Notes: a model not told the origin generated them from the letters alone. Numbered from the stretch's first letter, positions 34,765 through 44,238 are shown. The stretch is 64,000 nt of DNA from Lachnospiraceae bacterium (GCA_017552985.1 JAFZNO010000100.1:16889-80888), one strand, 5' to 3'. Made by a program: numbers and translations.

Positions 34765-36348
34765 CTATTTGATCGCGAGACCCTGCAGGGTCACGTGCTC
34801 GGTGTTTTCGATCTGAGGTTCCTGATCCGCACTGCCGATGATGGTTACGTTCTTACAGGTAAGCTCCCTTACGTTCTTAACGAATAGACTCTTACCGGAC
34901 ATTTTATCAAAGTTGTCCATCATGATGGGGCGCGTCGGAACGCGCTCTCCCTCCGGCAAAAAGCTGACGCTTACGTTCTCAAGCGTGATGGATTCAATGG
35001 GTGCCTCCGGCAGTCCGTAAGCGCAAACGAAGCTCGCACTCGCGTCCGTGCAGGTGCAATTGCGCACGGTAAGGCTTCCGATCTTTGGCGTGCGATAATC
35101 CACCGGCATGAAATACTGGCCCTGCACGTACTCCGTGTGTCCGTCGGGATCACAGAAATAGAACATGTTTGCCGTCACCGGCATCATGACGCGCTCCATC
35201 CGAATGTTTTCAAATACCATGTTCGTAATCACGGCTCTCTCGCCGCGGCCACGCCTGCTCTTAATGCGAACGCCACGATCCGTTCTCCTGAAAATACATT
35301 GAGAAACATGAACGTCCTCCACGCCGCCGGCGATCTCCGAACCCACGGTAACGGAGCCGTGCCCCTTCTCGAACAGGCAGTTGCGGATTCGGATATTCCT
35401 CGTCTGCTTATAGTGATACGTTGCCATGTAAAGCTTGCCGCTCTTAATGGCGATGCAGTCATCTCCCACGGATATCCTGCTGCCGAGGAACAGCAGATCC
35501 TCGCAGCTCTCCGGATCCATACCGTCCGTATTCGGCGCTTCCTCCGGATTTAGAATGGTCAGTCCTAACAATCTTACGTGATCACAGTAATAAGGATGGA
35601 TCGTCCAGGATGGTGAATTCCGAATAGTTAGCGCCTGCATGCGCACGTTCTGACAATTCGAGAAAAACACGGTCCTAGGGCGCCATGCAATGCGCTTTTG
35701 ACGCACGTTTTCCCACCAGTCTCCATGATCCGCATTTCCGTCGATCACGCCGCGGCCGATAATATCCACGTCATGAATTCCTATGCCTGTGATCAGGGAG
35801 GCAAACGCATCCAAGGGATTCCCCTCCCAGGAGGCAATGGAAAATTCCTTGTCATTCTCGTATAAATTGCGCACCATGCCGGGGAGCTTTGGATAATGCG
35901 CCCTGTCAGGATCACCCAAAAGGGTGGCACCCTCGTCGATCCAGAGCGTCAGCTGACTTTTTAAGAACAGCGGCCCGGACAAATAGGTTCCCTTTGGCAG
36001 ATAAACCGTACCGTCTTCGGGGCATGCGGCTATGGCTGCCTGGATCGCGGCGGTATCGAGTTTCGATCCGTCCCCGCACGCGCCAAAGTCCCGAACGTTC
36101 AAAAGGAAACTCTCCTGCTTCGTCCGAACGGACTTTGCTCCTTTTTCGGGATCCAGCGAGATCTGATACTCCGTGTTCGGCCTCAGACCGTCAATGGTGA
36201 TAACGTTCTTTTGGCTCCGAAGGATCTCCCTCCCGTCAAGCCATACGGCGCATTCCTCTTCATTCTCGTACTGACTATCGTTTTTTCTCTCAATGGTGAC
36301 GCTCCTGCAAAAGACGTCCGTCACCTCAAAATCCTTCTCCATCGTCAT
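34765..36348 (-). CDS. polygalacturonase-type glycoside hydrolase family 28
   Basis: This 527-residue enzyme cleaves galacturonan or rhamnogalacturonan chains. A fibronectin-III-like domain comes first (about 5-80). A right-handed beta-helix follows with the GH28 residues PNTDGMD, VGDDCIAIKSG, GHGSVTVGSE and RIKS. All catalytic aspartates are present. It lacks a signal peptide, so it probably acts as a cytoplasmic exo-enzyme on short oligomers. It is 14 bases upstream of the isomerase-like gene and 19 downstream of the GH105 gene. Confidence 0.93.
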   Translation of the reverse strand: MTMEKDFEVTDVFCRSVTIERKNDSQYENEEECAVWLDGREILRSQKNVITIDGLRPNTEYQISLDPEKGAKSVRTKQESFLLNVRDFGACGDGSKLDTAAIQAAIAACPEDGTVYLPKGTYLSGPLFLKSQLTLWIDEGATLLGDPDRAHYPKLPGMVRNLYENDKEFSIASWEGNPLDAFASLITGIGIHDVDIIGRGVIDGNADHGDWWENVRQKRIAWRPRTVFFSNCQNVRMQALTIRNSPSWTIHPYYCDHVRLLGLTILNPEEAPNTDGMDPESCEDLLFLGSRISVGDDCIAIKSGKLYMATYHYKQTRNIRIRNCLFEKGHGSVTVGSEIAGGVEDVHVSQCIFRRTDRGVRIKSRRGRGERAVITNMVFENIRMERVMMPVTANMFYFCDPDGHTEYVQGQYFMPVDYRTPKIGSLTVRNCTCTDASASFVCAYGLPEAPIESITLENVSVSFLPEGERVPTRPIMMDNFDKMSGKSLFVKNVRELTCKNVTIIGSADQEPQIENTEHVTLQGLAIK

Positions 36349-36367
36349 GATATTGATTCCTTGTCAT

Positions 36368-37507
36368 TTATTTGAGCCTTAGCATCTCCGTGTATGCCAG
36401 AAGGAACGGCGCCACGCCCTTTGCCTCGTTCTCCACGACGGGTTCGCTGAAATAATAGGCGAGTGACCCGTCCCTGTGCGTTTTTCCGCCGAGACCTGCA
36501 ACCAGGCAAATGCCTGAAAGCTTCAGGGTGCCGTCCGGATTTTTCGAAAGGTATTTCTCCACGATTCCTTCAAATGCACGCTCTCCGATCTCGCGGTAAC
36601 GCGGCATGAGATACCCCAGTCTTACGGCCTTTAGAATCGCATAGGCGATCAACGCCGTGCCGGAGGTTTCGAGGTAATTCCCCTCTGCGTCCTTTTTATC
36701 CACCACTTGATAGAACATGCCGCTCTCATCTTGATAAGGGATCAGCGCATCCACCAAGTTCTCTAACAATTTCTGGAAATAGCGTTTTTCAAAATAGAGC
36801 GTCTCGTCCGTTGCCTGCGCCGTCTCAACGAGGGCGAGGGTAAACCAGCCGATGGACCTGAGCCAGAAATTAGCGCTGCAGCCCGTCTCAGGATTTGCCC
36901 AATACATCTCCCTGCTCTCGTCATAGCCGTGATAATAGAGCCCCGTCTTCGCGTCCTTCATGTGCTTTTCCACGTTCTGGAACTGCAGGAGGACGTCGCT
37001 GCTCTTTCCCATCTTACGGAATGCCGTCTCGTACCTCATGTAGAAGGGCTGCGCCATGTACAAGCCGTCCAGCCAAACCTGGTTGGGGTATATGTTCTTA
37101 TGCCAGAAGCTTCCTTCCTTCGTGCGGGGCATGTCGTCGAGCTGACCGCGCACGAGATCCAGCGCAAGCTTATATTTCTCCTCGCTGGATTTTTGATACA
37201 GGAGGAACAGGTTGCTGGCCGTATTGACGTTGTCCAGATTGTATTCCTTTACGTCGTAGGTGCGGATCGTGCCGTCCTCCTGCACGAAGGCATCGACGAA
37301 TTTCTTCGCGAACTCGTAATACCTCTCCTCTCCCGTGATCTCATAGAGGGAAAGGATCGCAGTGATCATGCAGCCGTCGATGTAGTTCCATTTACTACTT
37401 CTGCCGCTGAGTGCCAATTCCTTATTCCACATGGGGTGCTCAGCGTCCGAGTTTTTAAGCAAATAATCGACGTATTCCTGAATTTGCTGATTTGTCTTCT
37501 CATTCAT
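36368..37507 (-). CDS. unsaturated uronyl hydrolase, glycoside hydrolase family 105
   Basis: This 379-residue alpha6/alpha6-barrel enzyme of the YteR/YesR type releases the 4,5-unsaturated uronic acid left by pectin lyases. The catalytic aspartate is in NQVWLDGLYMAQPF, and a second conserved region reads YLETSGTALIAYA. There is no signal peptide. I used the ATG at 37507; the frame is open for six more codons. Its product would feed KduI. It follows the CE12 esterase gene after 70 bases. Confidence 0.92.
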   Translation of the reverse strand: MNEKTNQQIQEYVDYLLKNSDAEHPMWNKELALSGRSSKWNYIDGCMITAILSLYEITGEERYYEFAKKFVDAFVQEDGTIRTYDVKEYNLDNVNTASNLFLLYQKSSEEKYKLALDLVRGQLDDMPRTKEGSFWHKNIYPNQVWLDGLYMAQPFYMRYETAFRKMGKSSDVLLQFQNVEKHMKDAKTGLYYHGYDESREMYWANPETGCSANFWLRSIGWFTLALVETAQATDETLYFEKRYFQKLLENLVDALIPYQDESGMFYQVVDKKDAEGNYLETSGTALIAYAILKAVRLGYLMPRYREIGERAFEGIVEKYLSKNPDGTLKLSGICLVAGLGGKTHRDGSLAYYFSEPVVENEAKGVAPFLLAYTEMLRLK

Positions 37508-37577
37508 CACTCTCACGTCCCTCACTTATTCTTCTCCATCCAAACCTTCCCCTCGAGATGTTACACACCCAAAATGC

Positions 37578-38222
37578 TTAAAGCACTAATAGACCGCTAT
37601 AAGGCTCGCCTAATTTTTTAATTTCTCGGGCGATCATGCCGGCGTAGATGGCTGCGCCGTGGTAAGTCAAATGCGTGTTGTCCTTGGGATAGACGTACAT
37701 GGGTCTCGAGGCAAGGTCTCCCACGCATTCCAGGTAGTTTTCACTGATCGCGTTTAGATCGATGCAGGGCACGTTCTCCCGCTCCGCCAGCTCCTTCATG
37801 GCCTTGGGGTATTCCCCATGGCTTCCGCCTAGGAACTGCCCATCCTTATCAAAATATCTTCTCGCTACCGGCGTGATCAATACTGGCCATGCGCCGACCT
37901 TTCGCGCCACGTCCGCCATGAGCTTCAGGTTTTCCTGAAAGCTTCCGTACGCCTCCGTATACCTTAGCGGGTCATCCATCTTCGCATCATTATGACCAAA
38001 TTGTATCAGAAAAACGTCTCCTTCCGCAATAGTCTTCTCGATTTCCTGAAGGCGGCCTTCATCAATGAAGGACTTTGTGCTTCTGCCATTTTCCGCGAAG
38101 CTTCGAAGAAAAACGTCATCCTTCAGATAGAGTAAAAGTCCTTGGGAAATCCCCGTCTGCGGATAGGAATCAAAACGATTAAACTTTACCGTGCTGTCAC
38201 CGGCATACAGAATTCTTTTCAT
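37578..38222 (-). CDS. SGNH-fold acetylesterase, CE12 type (rhamnogalacturonan acetylesterase-like)
   Basis: This 214-residue enzyme removes acetyl groups from pectin. It has the four SGNH blocks: block I YAGDSTV with the serine, block II AENGRSTKSF, block III QFGHNDA and block V DNTHLTYHGA with the Asp-His pair. The spacing matches the RhgT/YesT family. No signal peptide is seen. GAGG lies ten bases before the ATG at 38222, which starts only 11 bases after the stop of the MATE gene, so they are co-transcribed. Confidence 0.9.
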   Translation of the reverse strand: MKRILYAGDSTVKFNRFDSYPQTGISQGLLLYLKDDVFLRSFAENGRSTKSFIDEGRLQEIEKTIAEGDVFLIQFGHNDAKMDDPLRYTEAYGSFQENLKLMADVARKVGAWPVLITPVARRYFDKDGQFLGGSHGEYPKAMKELAERENVPCIDLNAISENYLECVGDLASRPMYVYPKDNTHLTYHGAAIYAGMIAREIKKLGEPYSGLLVL

Positions 38223-38232
38223 GTCCATTACC

Positions 38233-39642
38233 TCACGTAATACTCGTTTCCTCAAGTGCATCCCGTTTCTTCCCGATGATGATCAAAACGGGGATCATGA
38301 CTGCGACGCTCATCACGCCCGTCGCCACGTTGCTGACCATCATGGTCACGCCCGCCGCCTCCGCGCCCATGGTCGTAAACTTCTGCAGGGCCCACAGTAC
38401 GGGCACGCGGAAGACAAAGACCCTCGCGACGTTGATGATCATGACGAGCTTTGCGTAGCCATAGCCCAATAAAAGCGCCGTCACCGCGGCATTGATTCCG
38501 AGGAAGACATAGCCCACCATCTCATACCTATGGATCTCCACGATCATGTCGCAGAATCTCTGATCAAATTGATTTTTGGATTTGGCAAAAATCTCCGCCA
38601 TCCAGGGCAGGGTTTTTGCAATGCAGATCCAGCCAATGACGCCGATCAGGACGTTCACCGCCATCAGGCACCAGAAAATCTTCTTTGTGCGTTTGTAGCA
38701 CCCGGCGCCGCGGTTTTGACTGATGAGGGACGATGCCCCGTCCTGCATGCCTGCGTGCCAGTTGGTGGTAAACCCGCCAATGTTATTTGAAATTCCCAAC
38801 GCGCCTACGGTCAATGCGCCATAAAACCCACACATGGCATTGACCATGACCTTCCCAGCCGCGAAGAGGAGCTTTTCCGCCGCAACGGGGTATGAAATTT
38901 TCAGGATGGGCGCGATCGTCTTATTGTCAAAGCGAATGGCCGAGAAGGAAAATCGAAAAGCTCCCTCATCCTTCGGCATGGTGATCAGCACGTAAGCCGT
39001 GAGCGAGGCGTGCGATATAAGGCTCGCCACCGAGATCATGATGACGCCCCATCCAAACCCATAGACAAAAACGGCGGAGAGGCCAAGCTTTACGATGACC
39101 ACCGCCAGGTTGAGATACAGGATCTTTCTGGCATGTCCCCTACTTCGCTCGATCGCGATATAAACCGTGTTAAAGAAGCTCAGGATCAGGCTTAGGATTT
39201 CCACCTGAAAATAACCGACGCCGGCGGAAATCAGCTCCTCCGGCGTCTGAAATAGCCTTAAAAAGGGGGTGGCAAACGGTATCAGAATCACCGCCACCAG
39301 GAAACTCACGATCACGGTTCCGGCATAGAGGGTGGAGGTGCGCTTTTGTACCATCTCATAATCTCCCTGGCCGTAGCTCTCAGAAATCCGGATGCAACCG
39401 CCGACGGCAAGGCCGCTTCCGATGGCCGAAACCATGGCGGACACCTGAGTCAGACTGGAGATGGCTGATACGGCGTTGGCACTTACGTGCGCTGCCATCA
39501 GCATGTCCATGAACTTAAAGATCTGCTGCATCGCCTGATAGACTGCCAGCGGCCCGCAGACCGCCATGAGCACTCGCATGGGCGAGGCCGTGATTACGTA
39601 TTTGCGAAAGGATTCATCCTTCGCTGATGCTATCTTACTCAT
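38233..39642 (-). CDS. MATE family transporter
   Basis: This 469-residue protein has twelve hydrophobic segments in two similar halves, as in multidrug and toxin extrusion antiporters. It couples export to a Na+ or H+ gradient. Its presence inside a pectin operon is unusual. Its ATG overlaps the stop of the sugar ATPase gene (TAATG), so it is clearly part of the transcript. It could export a toxic intermediate or by-product, but this is speculation. Confidence 0.88.
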   Translation of the reverse strand: MSKIASAKDESFRKYVITASPMRVLMAVCGPLAVYQAMQQIFKFMDMLMAAHVSANAVSAISSLTQVSAMVSAIGSGLAVGGCIRISESYGQGDYEMVQKRTSTLYAGTVIVSFLVAVILIPFATPFLRLFQTPEELISAGVGYFQVEILSLILSFFNTVYIAIERSRGHARKILYLNLAVVIVKLGLSAVFVYGFGWGVIMISVASLISHASLTAYVLITMPKDEGAFRFSFSAIRFDNKTIAPILKISYPVAAEKLLFAAGKVMVNAMCGFYGALTVGALGISNNIGGFTTNWHAGMQDGASSLISQNRGAGCYKRTKKIFWCLMAVNVLIGVIGWICIAKTLPWMAEIFAKSKNQFDQRFCDMIVEIHRYEMVGYVFLGINAAVTALLLGYGYAKLVMIINVARVFVFRVPVLWALQKFTTMGAEAAGVTMMVSNVATGVMSVAVMIPVLIIIGKKRDALEETSIT

Positions 39643-40721
39643 TATTTGATCGCCATTTCCGTTTCCCCGTCAAAGAGATACAGGCTCTTGTACGGGATGG
39701 AAAATCTAGTGTCATTTTCAAGCGTGGGCACGTCATGAGGATCGATCTTCAGGATTGCCTGCTCCTCGCCGATCATCACGTAAACGTTGGTGGTATCGCC
39801 GAGCATTTCGGTAAGCTCCACCTCACAGCTTAAATGGAACGCATTCTCCTGCTCGCCCAAAATGATGGCTTCAGGACGAAATCCCACGACGATTTCCTTG
39901 CCTTCATACTCCGCTAATCTGTTACCAAGCTTCTGGGAAAGATCGATCTCCTGATCCCCATAGCTTACCTTTCCATTCTTCACGGTTCCTCTCGCGAAGT
40001 TCATGGGAGGCTCTCCGATGAATCCCGCAACGAACACGTTTGCAGGCTCAAAGTACAGGTCATGGGGCGTGCCGACCTGCTGTACGTAACCGTCCCTCAT
40101 GACGACAATGCGGTCCGCCATGGTCATGGCCTCCGTCTGGTCATGGGTTACGTAAATGGTGGTCGCGCCGATCTCCTTGTGGATCTGCGTGATCTCGGAA
40201 CGCATTGTCACGCGCTGCTTTGCATCCAGGTTGGAAAGGGGCTCGTCCATGAGGAAAATGCCCACCTTTCGGATGATGGCACGGCCCACGGCAACTCTCT
40301 GTCTCTGGCCGCCGGAAAGAGCTCTCGGAAGTCTGTCGAGGTACTCGGTGAGTCCAAGGATCTTCGCCGTCTTCTCCACTCTCTTCTCGATGACGTCCTC
40401 ATCCACGCCCTGAAGGGTCAGGCTGAATGCCAGGTTATCATACACCGTCATCTGAGGGTACAACGCATAGCTCTGGAATACCATGGCCACCTCTCTCTGA
40501 CGGGGTCCTAATTCATTCGCGCGCTTTCCATTGATCAGAAACTCGCCGCTGCTGATCTCCTCAAGTCCGGCGATCATGCGAAGCGTCGTGGATTTTCCGC
40601 ATCCGGAGGATCCTACGAAGACGATGAATTCACCCTTCTCGATCTCCAGGTTAAAGTTATGTACGGCATGAAAGCCGTTCGGATAAATCTTATTGAGATT
40701 TTTCAGTGTCAGATAAGCCAT
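39642..40721 (-). CDS. sugar ABC transporter ATPase, MsmK/UgpC type (first of two)
   Basis: This 359-residue CUT1-type ATPase has a Walker A (GSSGCGKSTT), a signature (LSGGQRQR), a Walker B (IFLMDEPLSNLDAK) and an H-loop (VTHDQTEAM). The MalK-like OB regulatory region occupies the last 120 residues. It would drive the sugar permease pair encoded downstream on the map at 46.6-48.6 kb. A second, similar ATPase is encoded at 41982-43055, so the operon has one for each set of accessory membrane genes. Confidence 0.93.
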   Translation of the reverse strand: MAYLTLKNLNKIYPNGFHAVHNFNLEIEKGEFIVFVGSSGCGKSTTLRMIAGLEEISSGEFLINGKRANELGPRQREVAMVFQSYALYPQMTVYDNLAFSLTLQGVDEDVIEKRVEKTAKILGLTEYLDRLPRALSGGQRQRVAVGRAIIRKVGIFLMDEPLSNLDAKQRVTMRSEITQIHKEIGATTIYVTHDQTEAMTMADRIVVMRDGYVQQVGTPHDLYFEPANVFVAGFIGEPPMNFARGTVKNGKVSYGDQEIDLSQKLGNRLAEYEGKEIVVGFRPEAIILGEQENAFHLSCEVELTEMLGDTTNVYVMIGEEQAILKIDPHDVPTLENDTRFSIPYKSLYLFDGETEMAIK

Positions 40722-40748
40722 GTGCTTCCTCCGAAAAAATGAACTTGC

Positions 40749-41408
40749 TTACTTGCCTTGCGCCGTCTTTTTCGCGTCCTCCAGGATTCGGAAAAACAGC
40801 TTCTTCATGCCGATGAACATGAGGTCCACGCCCAGACAAAACAGCCCGAACAAAATGGGTTCCACGCTGACAAACAGGTGGTCCCGATCTCCCGTGAGCT
40901 GCATTGCCGCAAGGTTCACGGCGTTATAAATCGTATAGACCAAAAACGTGATCACAAAGCCATACGTAATATTTAGCAGGAAACTTAGATAACTCTTTTT
41001 TGCGAAGAGCATCCATCCGTCATTTTCCCCTTTTTTGACTGCCATAAAGCGCAGAGCGTTATTCACAAGAATGTCCGTGATCAGTCCCATGGCAATTCCA
41101 ACGACAAAGAGCTGATCCAGAAGGTTTTGGAGGTACCCGCCCAATCCCCAGATGAAGAAAAAGCAGATGGCCGCTGAAAACCAGAACTTTATGAAACAAA
41201 TCTTGAGCCAAGAGGGAATTCGAAATCTCTTCGCGGAGCGTCCGGAATACTTTGCGATCTCCTCCTTACTTACCTTGGGGGAATTGCTTACGTCGGCATT
41301 CACCAGATCATCCACGGCCTTGACGTCCAGCTTATAATAATCCAGGGTACTCTTTTCCCGCATGGATTTTTGGGGCTGCTGATCATCCTTTTTGTTATTC
41401 TTTGCCAT
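40749..41408 (-). CDS. accessory membrane protein of the pectin ABC system (219 residues)
   Basis: The charged N-terminal region of about 60 residues is followed by four transmembrane segments (CFIKFWFSAAICFFFIWG, LFVVGIAMGLITDILV, YLSFLLNITYGFVITFLVY, HLFVSVEPILFGLFCLGV). I do not recognise a family. It is encoded between the other accessory gene and the MsmK-type ATPase with short gaps, which ties it to the transporter. It may form an extra membrane subunit. Confidence 0.7.
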   Translation of the reverse strand: MAKNNKKDDQQPQKSMREKSTLDYYKLDVKAVDDLVNADVSNSPKVSKEEIAKYSGRSAKRFRIPSWLKICFIKFWFSAAICFFFIWGLGGYLQNLLDQLFVVGIAMGLITDILVNNALRFMAVKKGENDGWMLFAKKSYLSFLLNITYGFVITFLVYTIYNAVNLAAMQLTGDRDHLFVSVEPILFGLFCLGVDLMFIGMKKLFFRILEDAKKTAQGK

Positions 41409-41419
41409 AGGCCCTCACC

Positions 41420-41971
41420 TTAATTTTCGCCTGCGATCTCGATCTCTCCCATGTCCTCATTGCCTTCCACTTCGATGGAGGTATTGATCTTCTTAAGGAG
41501 TTTGGAATACACGGGCAATAATGCGACAAGACCAACAGTCACGCCTACAAAAATCGTATGGGTATTTAACATCTTATACGCCTTGTAAACGTAAGCATTT
41601 TTTGCAAGCCATGCCACGATGTCGTTTCCTGCGGCGATCTCGTTTGCAATTCTCCAGTTGATCTTTGAGAGATAATACTGATCACAGAAAATGATGATCC
41701 CCTGCATGAGAAAGAACAGCACAAGCATCGGCACGTTCACGTTCTTTCTGTGAGGAAAGGAATTCAAAAACGTCAAAATGGAAAGCATGGAAAACAGCAT
41801 GGTCGCAAAGCCGGTCAGGCCCATTCCCGTCGTATTGATCTGTGCCGTGGTATCCGATATGTTCCTAAGGTTCAGGGAATAGATCAGGAAGGACACGATC
41901 AAAACGACAAATGCGATGGTCTGCGGTTTTCTCTTTAGGGCCACCATTTTTTTACGGAAAAATTCTTTCAT
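41420..41971 (-). CDS. accessory membrane protein of the pectin ABC system (183 residues)
   Basis: This protein has four transmembrane segments (about 20-36, 52-72, 82-97 and 145-160) and an acidic C-terminus (EVEGNEDMGEIEIAGEN). No family is recognised. It starts 11 bases after the stop of the second ATPase gene and ends 12 bases before the next accessory gene. Co-transcription is the only clue to its role. Confidence 0.7.
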   Translation of the reverse strand: MKEFFRKKMVALKRKPQTIAFVVLIVSFLIYSLNLRNISDTTAQINTTGMGLTGFATMLFSMLSILTFLNSFPHRKNVNVPMLVLFFLMQGIIIFCDQYYLSKINWRIANEIAAGNDIVAWLAKNAYVYKAYKMLNTHTIFVGVTVGLVALLPVYSKLLKKINTSIEVEGNEDMGEIEIAGEN

Positions 41972-41981
41972 AAGATCCCCC

Positions 41982-43055
41982 TTATGCCTTTACGATCCGG
42001 TTACCCGTCTGCTGATCGAAGAAATGCATTTTGTTAAAGGTCACCTGAACGGTATCCCCCTTCTTATAATCGCACCAGCCCTTGAACTTACAGGTAATGC
42101 GGCTGTCGGCGCCCTCGCCCACGTGGCCGTGCACCAGGGTATTCATGCCAAGGTTTTCATTACTGCTTACCAATACGGGAACCGTACCGTTTTCAAGGAC
42201 GTTCTCAGGACGCACGCCCATGGTCACGTGCTTTCCCTGATAGTTCTCGAGGAGCTGCTTTTGCTCCGGGGTCATGGTGATCGTAAAGTACCGACCATAG
42301 AGATGATCTCCGCCCACCTCCATCTGGAAGAAATTCATGGGCGGAAGTCCGATGAAGCTTGCAACGAAAAGGTTTGCCGGGGTATCGTAGAGCTCGAGCG
42401 GCGTACCGATCTGCTGAACGCGTCCCATGGACATGCAGACGATCCTGTCCGCAAGGGTCAGGGCCTCCGTCTGGTCATGCGTTACGTAGAGCATCGTGGC
42501 GCCAAGGCGCTTATGAAGTAAAAGAATCTCTCTTCTCGTGGAGCTCCTCAGCTTTGCGTCCAGGTTGGAAAGCGGCTCGTCAAAGAGGAACAGCTTCGGG
42601 CTTCTTACGATGGATCTTCCCATGGCCACACGCTGGCGCTGTCCGCCGGAGAGCTGGGAAGGTTTCTTGTTCAGCTGAGAGGTTAGGTCAAGGATCTTCG
42701 CTGCTGCCAAGACCTTTTTGTGAATGACGTTGGGATCCTCCTTGCGGAGCGTTAAGGAAAATGCCATGTTCTCATATACCGTCATGTGACCATACAAAGC
42801 ATAGTTCTGGAATACCATGGCCATGTCCCTGTCCTTTGGAGGCGCCGCGGTAATGTCTTTTCCGTCCAGAAGAAGCTTGCCGTTCGTGATGTCCTCAAGT
42901 CCGGCGATCATGCGGAGCGTCGTGGACTTTCCGCAACCTGAGGGACCTACCAGAACGATGAACTCCCCGTCCTTTACGTCTATGTTAAAATCATAGACTG
43001 CCTGAACCTTATTGTCATAAATCTTATCGATATGTTGTAAGGATAACTGAGCCAT
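41982..43055 (-). CDS. sugar ABC transporter ATPase, MsmX/UgpC type (second of two)
   Basis: This 357-residue ATPase has a Walker A (GPSGCGKSTT), a signature (LSGGQRQR), a Walker B (LFLFDEPLSNLDAK) and an H-loop (VTHDQTEAL), with a MalK-type C-terminal domain. It is clearly related to the protein at 39642-40721 but differs throughout, so it is not a recent duplicate. Whether the two form a heterodimer or serve different permeases is open. Confidence 0.93.
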   Translation of the reverse strand: MAQLSLQHIDKIYDNKVQAVYDFNIDVKDGEFIVLVGPSGCGKSTTLRMIAGLEDITNGKLLLDGKDITAAPPKDRDMAMVFQNYALYGHMTVYENMAFSLTLRKEDPNVIHKKVLAAAKILDLTSQLNKKPSQLSGGQRQRVAMGRSIVRSPKLFLFDEPLSNLDAKLRSSTRREILLLHKRLGATMLYVTHDQTEALTLADRIVCMSMGRVQQIGTPLELYDTPANLFVASFIGLPPMNFFQMEVGGDHLYGRYFTITMTPEQKQLLENYQGKHVTMGVRPENVLENGTVPVLVSSNENLGMNTLVHGHVGEGADSRITCKFKGWCDYKKGDTVQVTFNKMHFFDQQTGNRIVKA

Positions 43056-43090
43056 GTAACGATTTCTCCTTTATCTGTCGGATAAAGTAC

Positions 43091-43606
43091 TTAGCTTTGC
43101 TCCGAGAGGGATTCCAGGTGTTTCTTTAAGTCCGTACATTTCTTGATGCCGATGGCTGCGGAAAGAATGAGGCAGCTTCCGGACAGGATCAGGTAAAGGA
43201 TCACCCTGGTATGCTGCGCGCCCTTCATTACCTGCTCCACCTTACCGGTGGTCTGGGTGGTTGCGGCACTTGCCAGTCTGGGATAGATGAAGATCCTGAC
43301 AAACTGCAGGCATCCCATGACGATGGCTACGTAGGAATAGTTGATCTTATAGTTTTTGCTGCCCTCTGAAATGAGAAAAGCGATCATCATAAAGAGCAGG
43401 TTATAGACGATGGATGCTCCGACCAAGATGGAATAATACCAGGTTCCCACGTCGGATTTGTAAATGCTGACAAAGAAGAAGGCGTTGAACAGAATGGCGA
43501 GAACTGCCAGATTGGATGAAGTCTTATTCTTCTCATATCGCATTCTGTCGACCTTGACGTAATTCTCGTCCGCCGCCTCCAAATGGCCTAAGTTGTTTTC
43601 GCTCAT
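43091..43606 (-). CDS. accessory membrane protein of the pectin ABC system (171 residues)
   Basis: The charged N-terminal 30 residues are followed by four transmembrane segments (NLAVLAILFNAFFFVSIY, YSILVGASIVYNLLFMMIAF, YSYVAIVMGCLQFVRIFIY, ILYLILSGSCLILSAAIGI). No family is recognised. The ATG overlaps the stop of the upstream accessory gene by four bases, which indicates coupled translation of the two. Confidence 0.7.
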   Translation of the reverse strand: MSENNLGHLEAADENYVKVDRMRYEKNKTSSNLAVLAILFNAFFFVSIYKSDVGTWYYSILVGASIVYNLLFMMIAFLISEGSKNYKINYSYVAIVMGCLQFVRIFIYPRLASAATTQTTGKVEQVMKGAQHTRVILYLILSGSCLILSAAIGIKKCTDLKKHLESLSEQS

Positions 43607-44190
43607 GCCGTCATCTCCTTTCCCTTGCCGATGAGGCTTGCCTCTTCCTTCATAAGGCTTCTCTTCCAGAAGAGATTAAATACGAGGAGTGCCTCCATCA
43701 AAAGGACGATCCCAAACAAGGCATAATGCAGGTCAAACCAGAAGGTGGACTCCGTGTAGAGCGTATCCCAGGTTTCTGCATGTTCCTTTAAGGCAACGAA
43801 ATCAATCTGTAAAAACTTTGCTTTATAAAATTCAATTTGCACGTGCGCCCATACGGTAAATCCGATGCCGTAAATTGCATTCAGCGCGATGGCAAAATAA
43901 TTTCCGACGTAATATTTTCTGCGGACGTTCGTATTGGTCAAAAACAGAACAACCGCCACCAGGATCAGACCGATCGCAAGCTTCACGAACGTCTGATTAA
44001 AACCCTGCATCTCATAATAAACATAAGAACCGGGCACGGTCGTCTGCGTCAGGTCCTTCTTTCTCATGGTGGAGTACAAGCTGTCAAACAAGTCCGTCAT
44101 AATTCCAAGCGAGTAGAAAAAAACTAATCCCCCCGAGATTAGGTGTAAAAGGCATAATACTTTCTGAAATACCATCTGCTTTTTGTACAT
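43603..44190 (-). CDS. accessory membrane protein of the pectin ABC system (195 residues)
   Basis: This protein has four transmembrane segments (about 10-30, 68-86, 98-116 and 155-175), with a soluble loop of some 40 residues between the first two. I do not recognise it. It is the first gene after the binding-protein gene and its 3' hairpin, and it overlaps the next accessory gene. Its topology resembles that of 43091-43606 and 41420-41971, so these may be distant relatives. Confidence 0.7.
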   Translation of the reverse strand: MYKKQMVFQKVLCLLHLISGGLVFFYSLGIMTDLFDSLYSTMRKKDLTQTTVPGSYVYYEMQGFNQTFVKLAIGLILVAVVLFLTNTNVRRKYYVGNYFAIALNAIYGIGFTVWAHVQIEFYKAKFLQIDFVALKEHAETWDTLYTESTFWFDLHYALFGIVLLMEALLVFNLFWKRSLMKEEASLIGKGKEMTA

Positions 44191-44220
44191 ACTTTTTCTC
44201 CAGTTTAGAGATTTCCCCGA

Positions 44221-44238
44221 GGGGGACGTTCGTCCCCC
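44221..44238 (-). other. GC-rich hairpin behind the binding-protein gene
   Basis: GGGGGAC-GTTC-GTCCCCC forms a seven-base-pair GC stem 17 bases after the stop of the binding-protein gene. No T-run follows. It fits an mRNA-stabilising element or an attenuator that lets the binding protein be made in excess. Confidence 0.6.
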
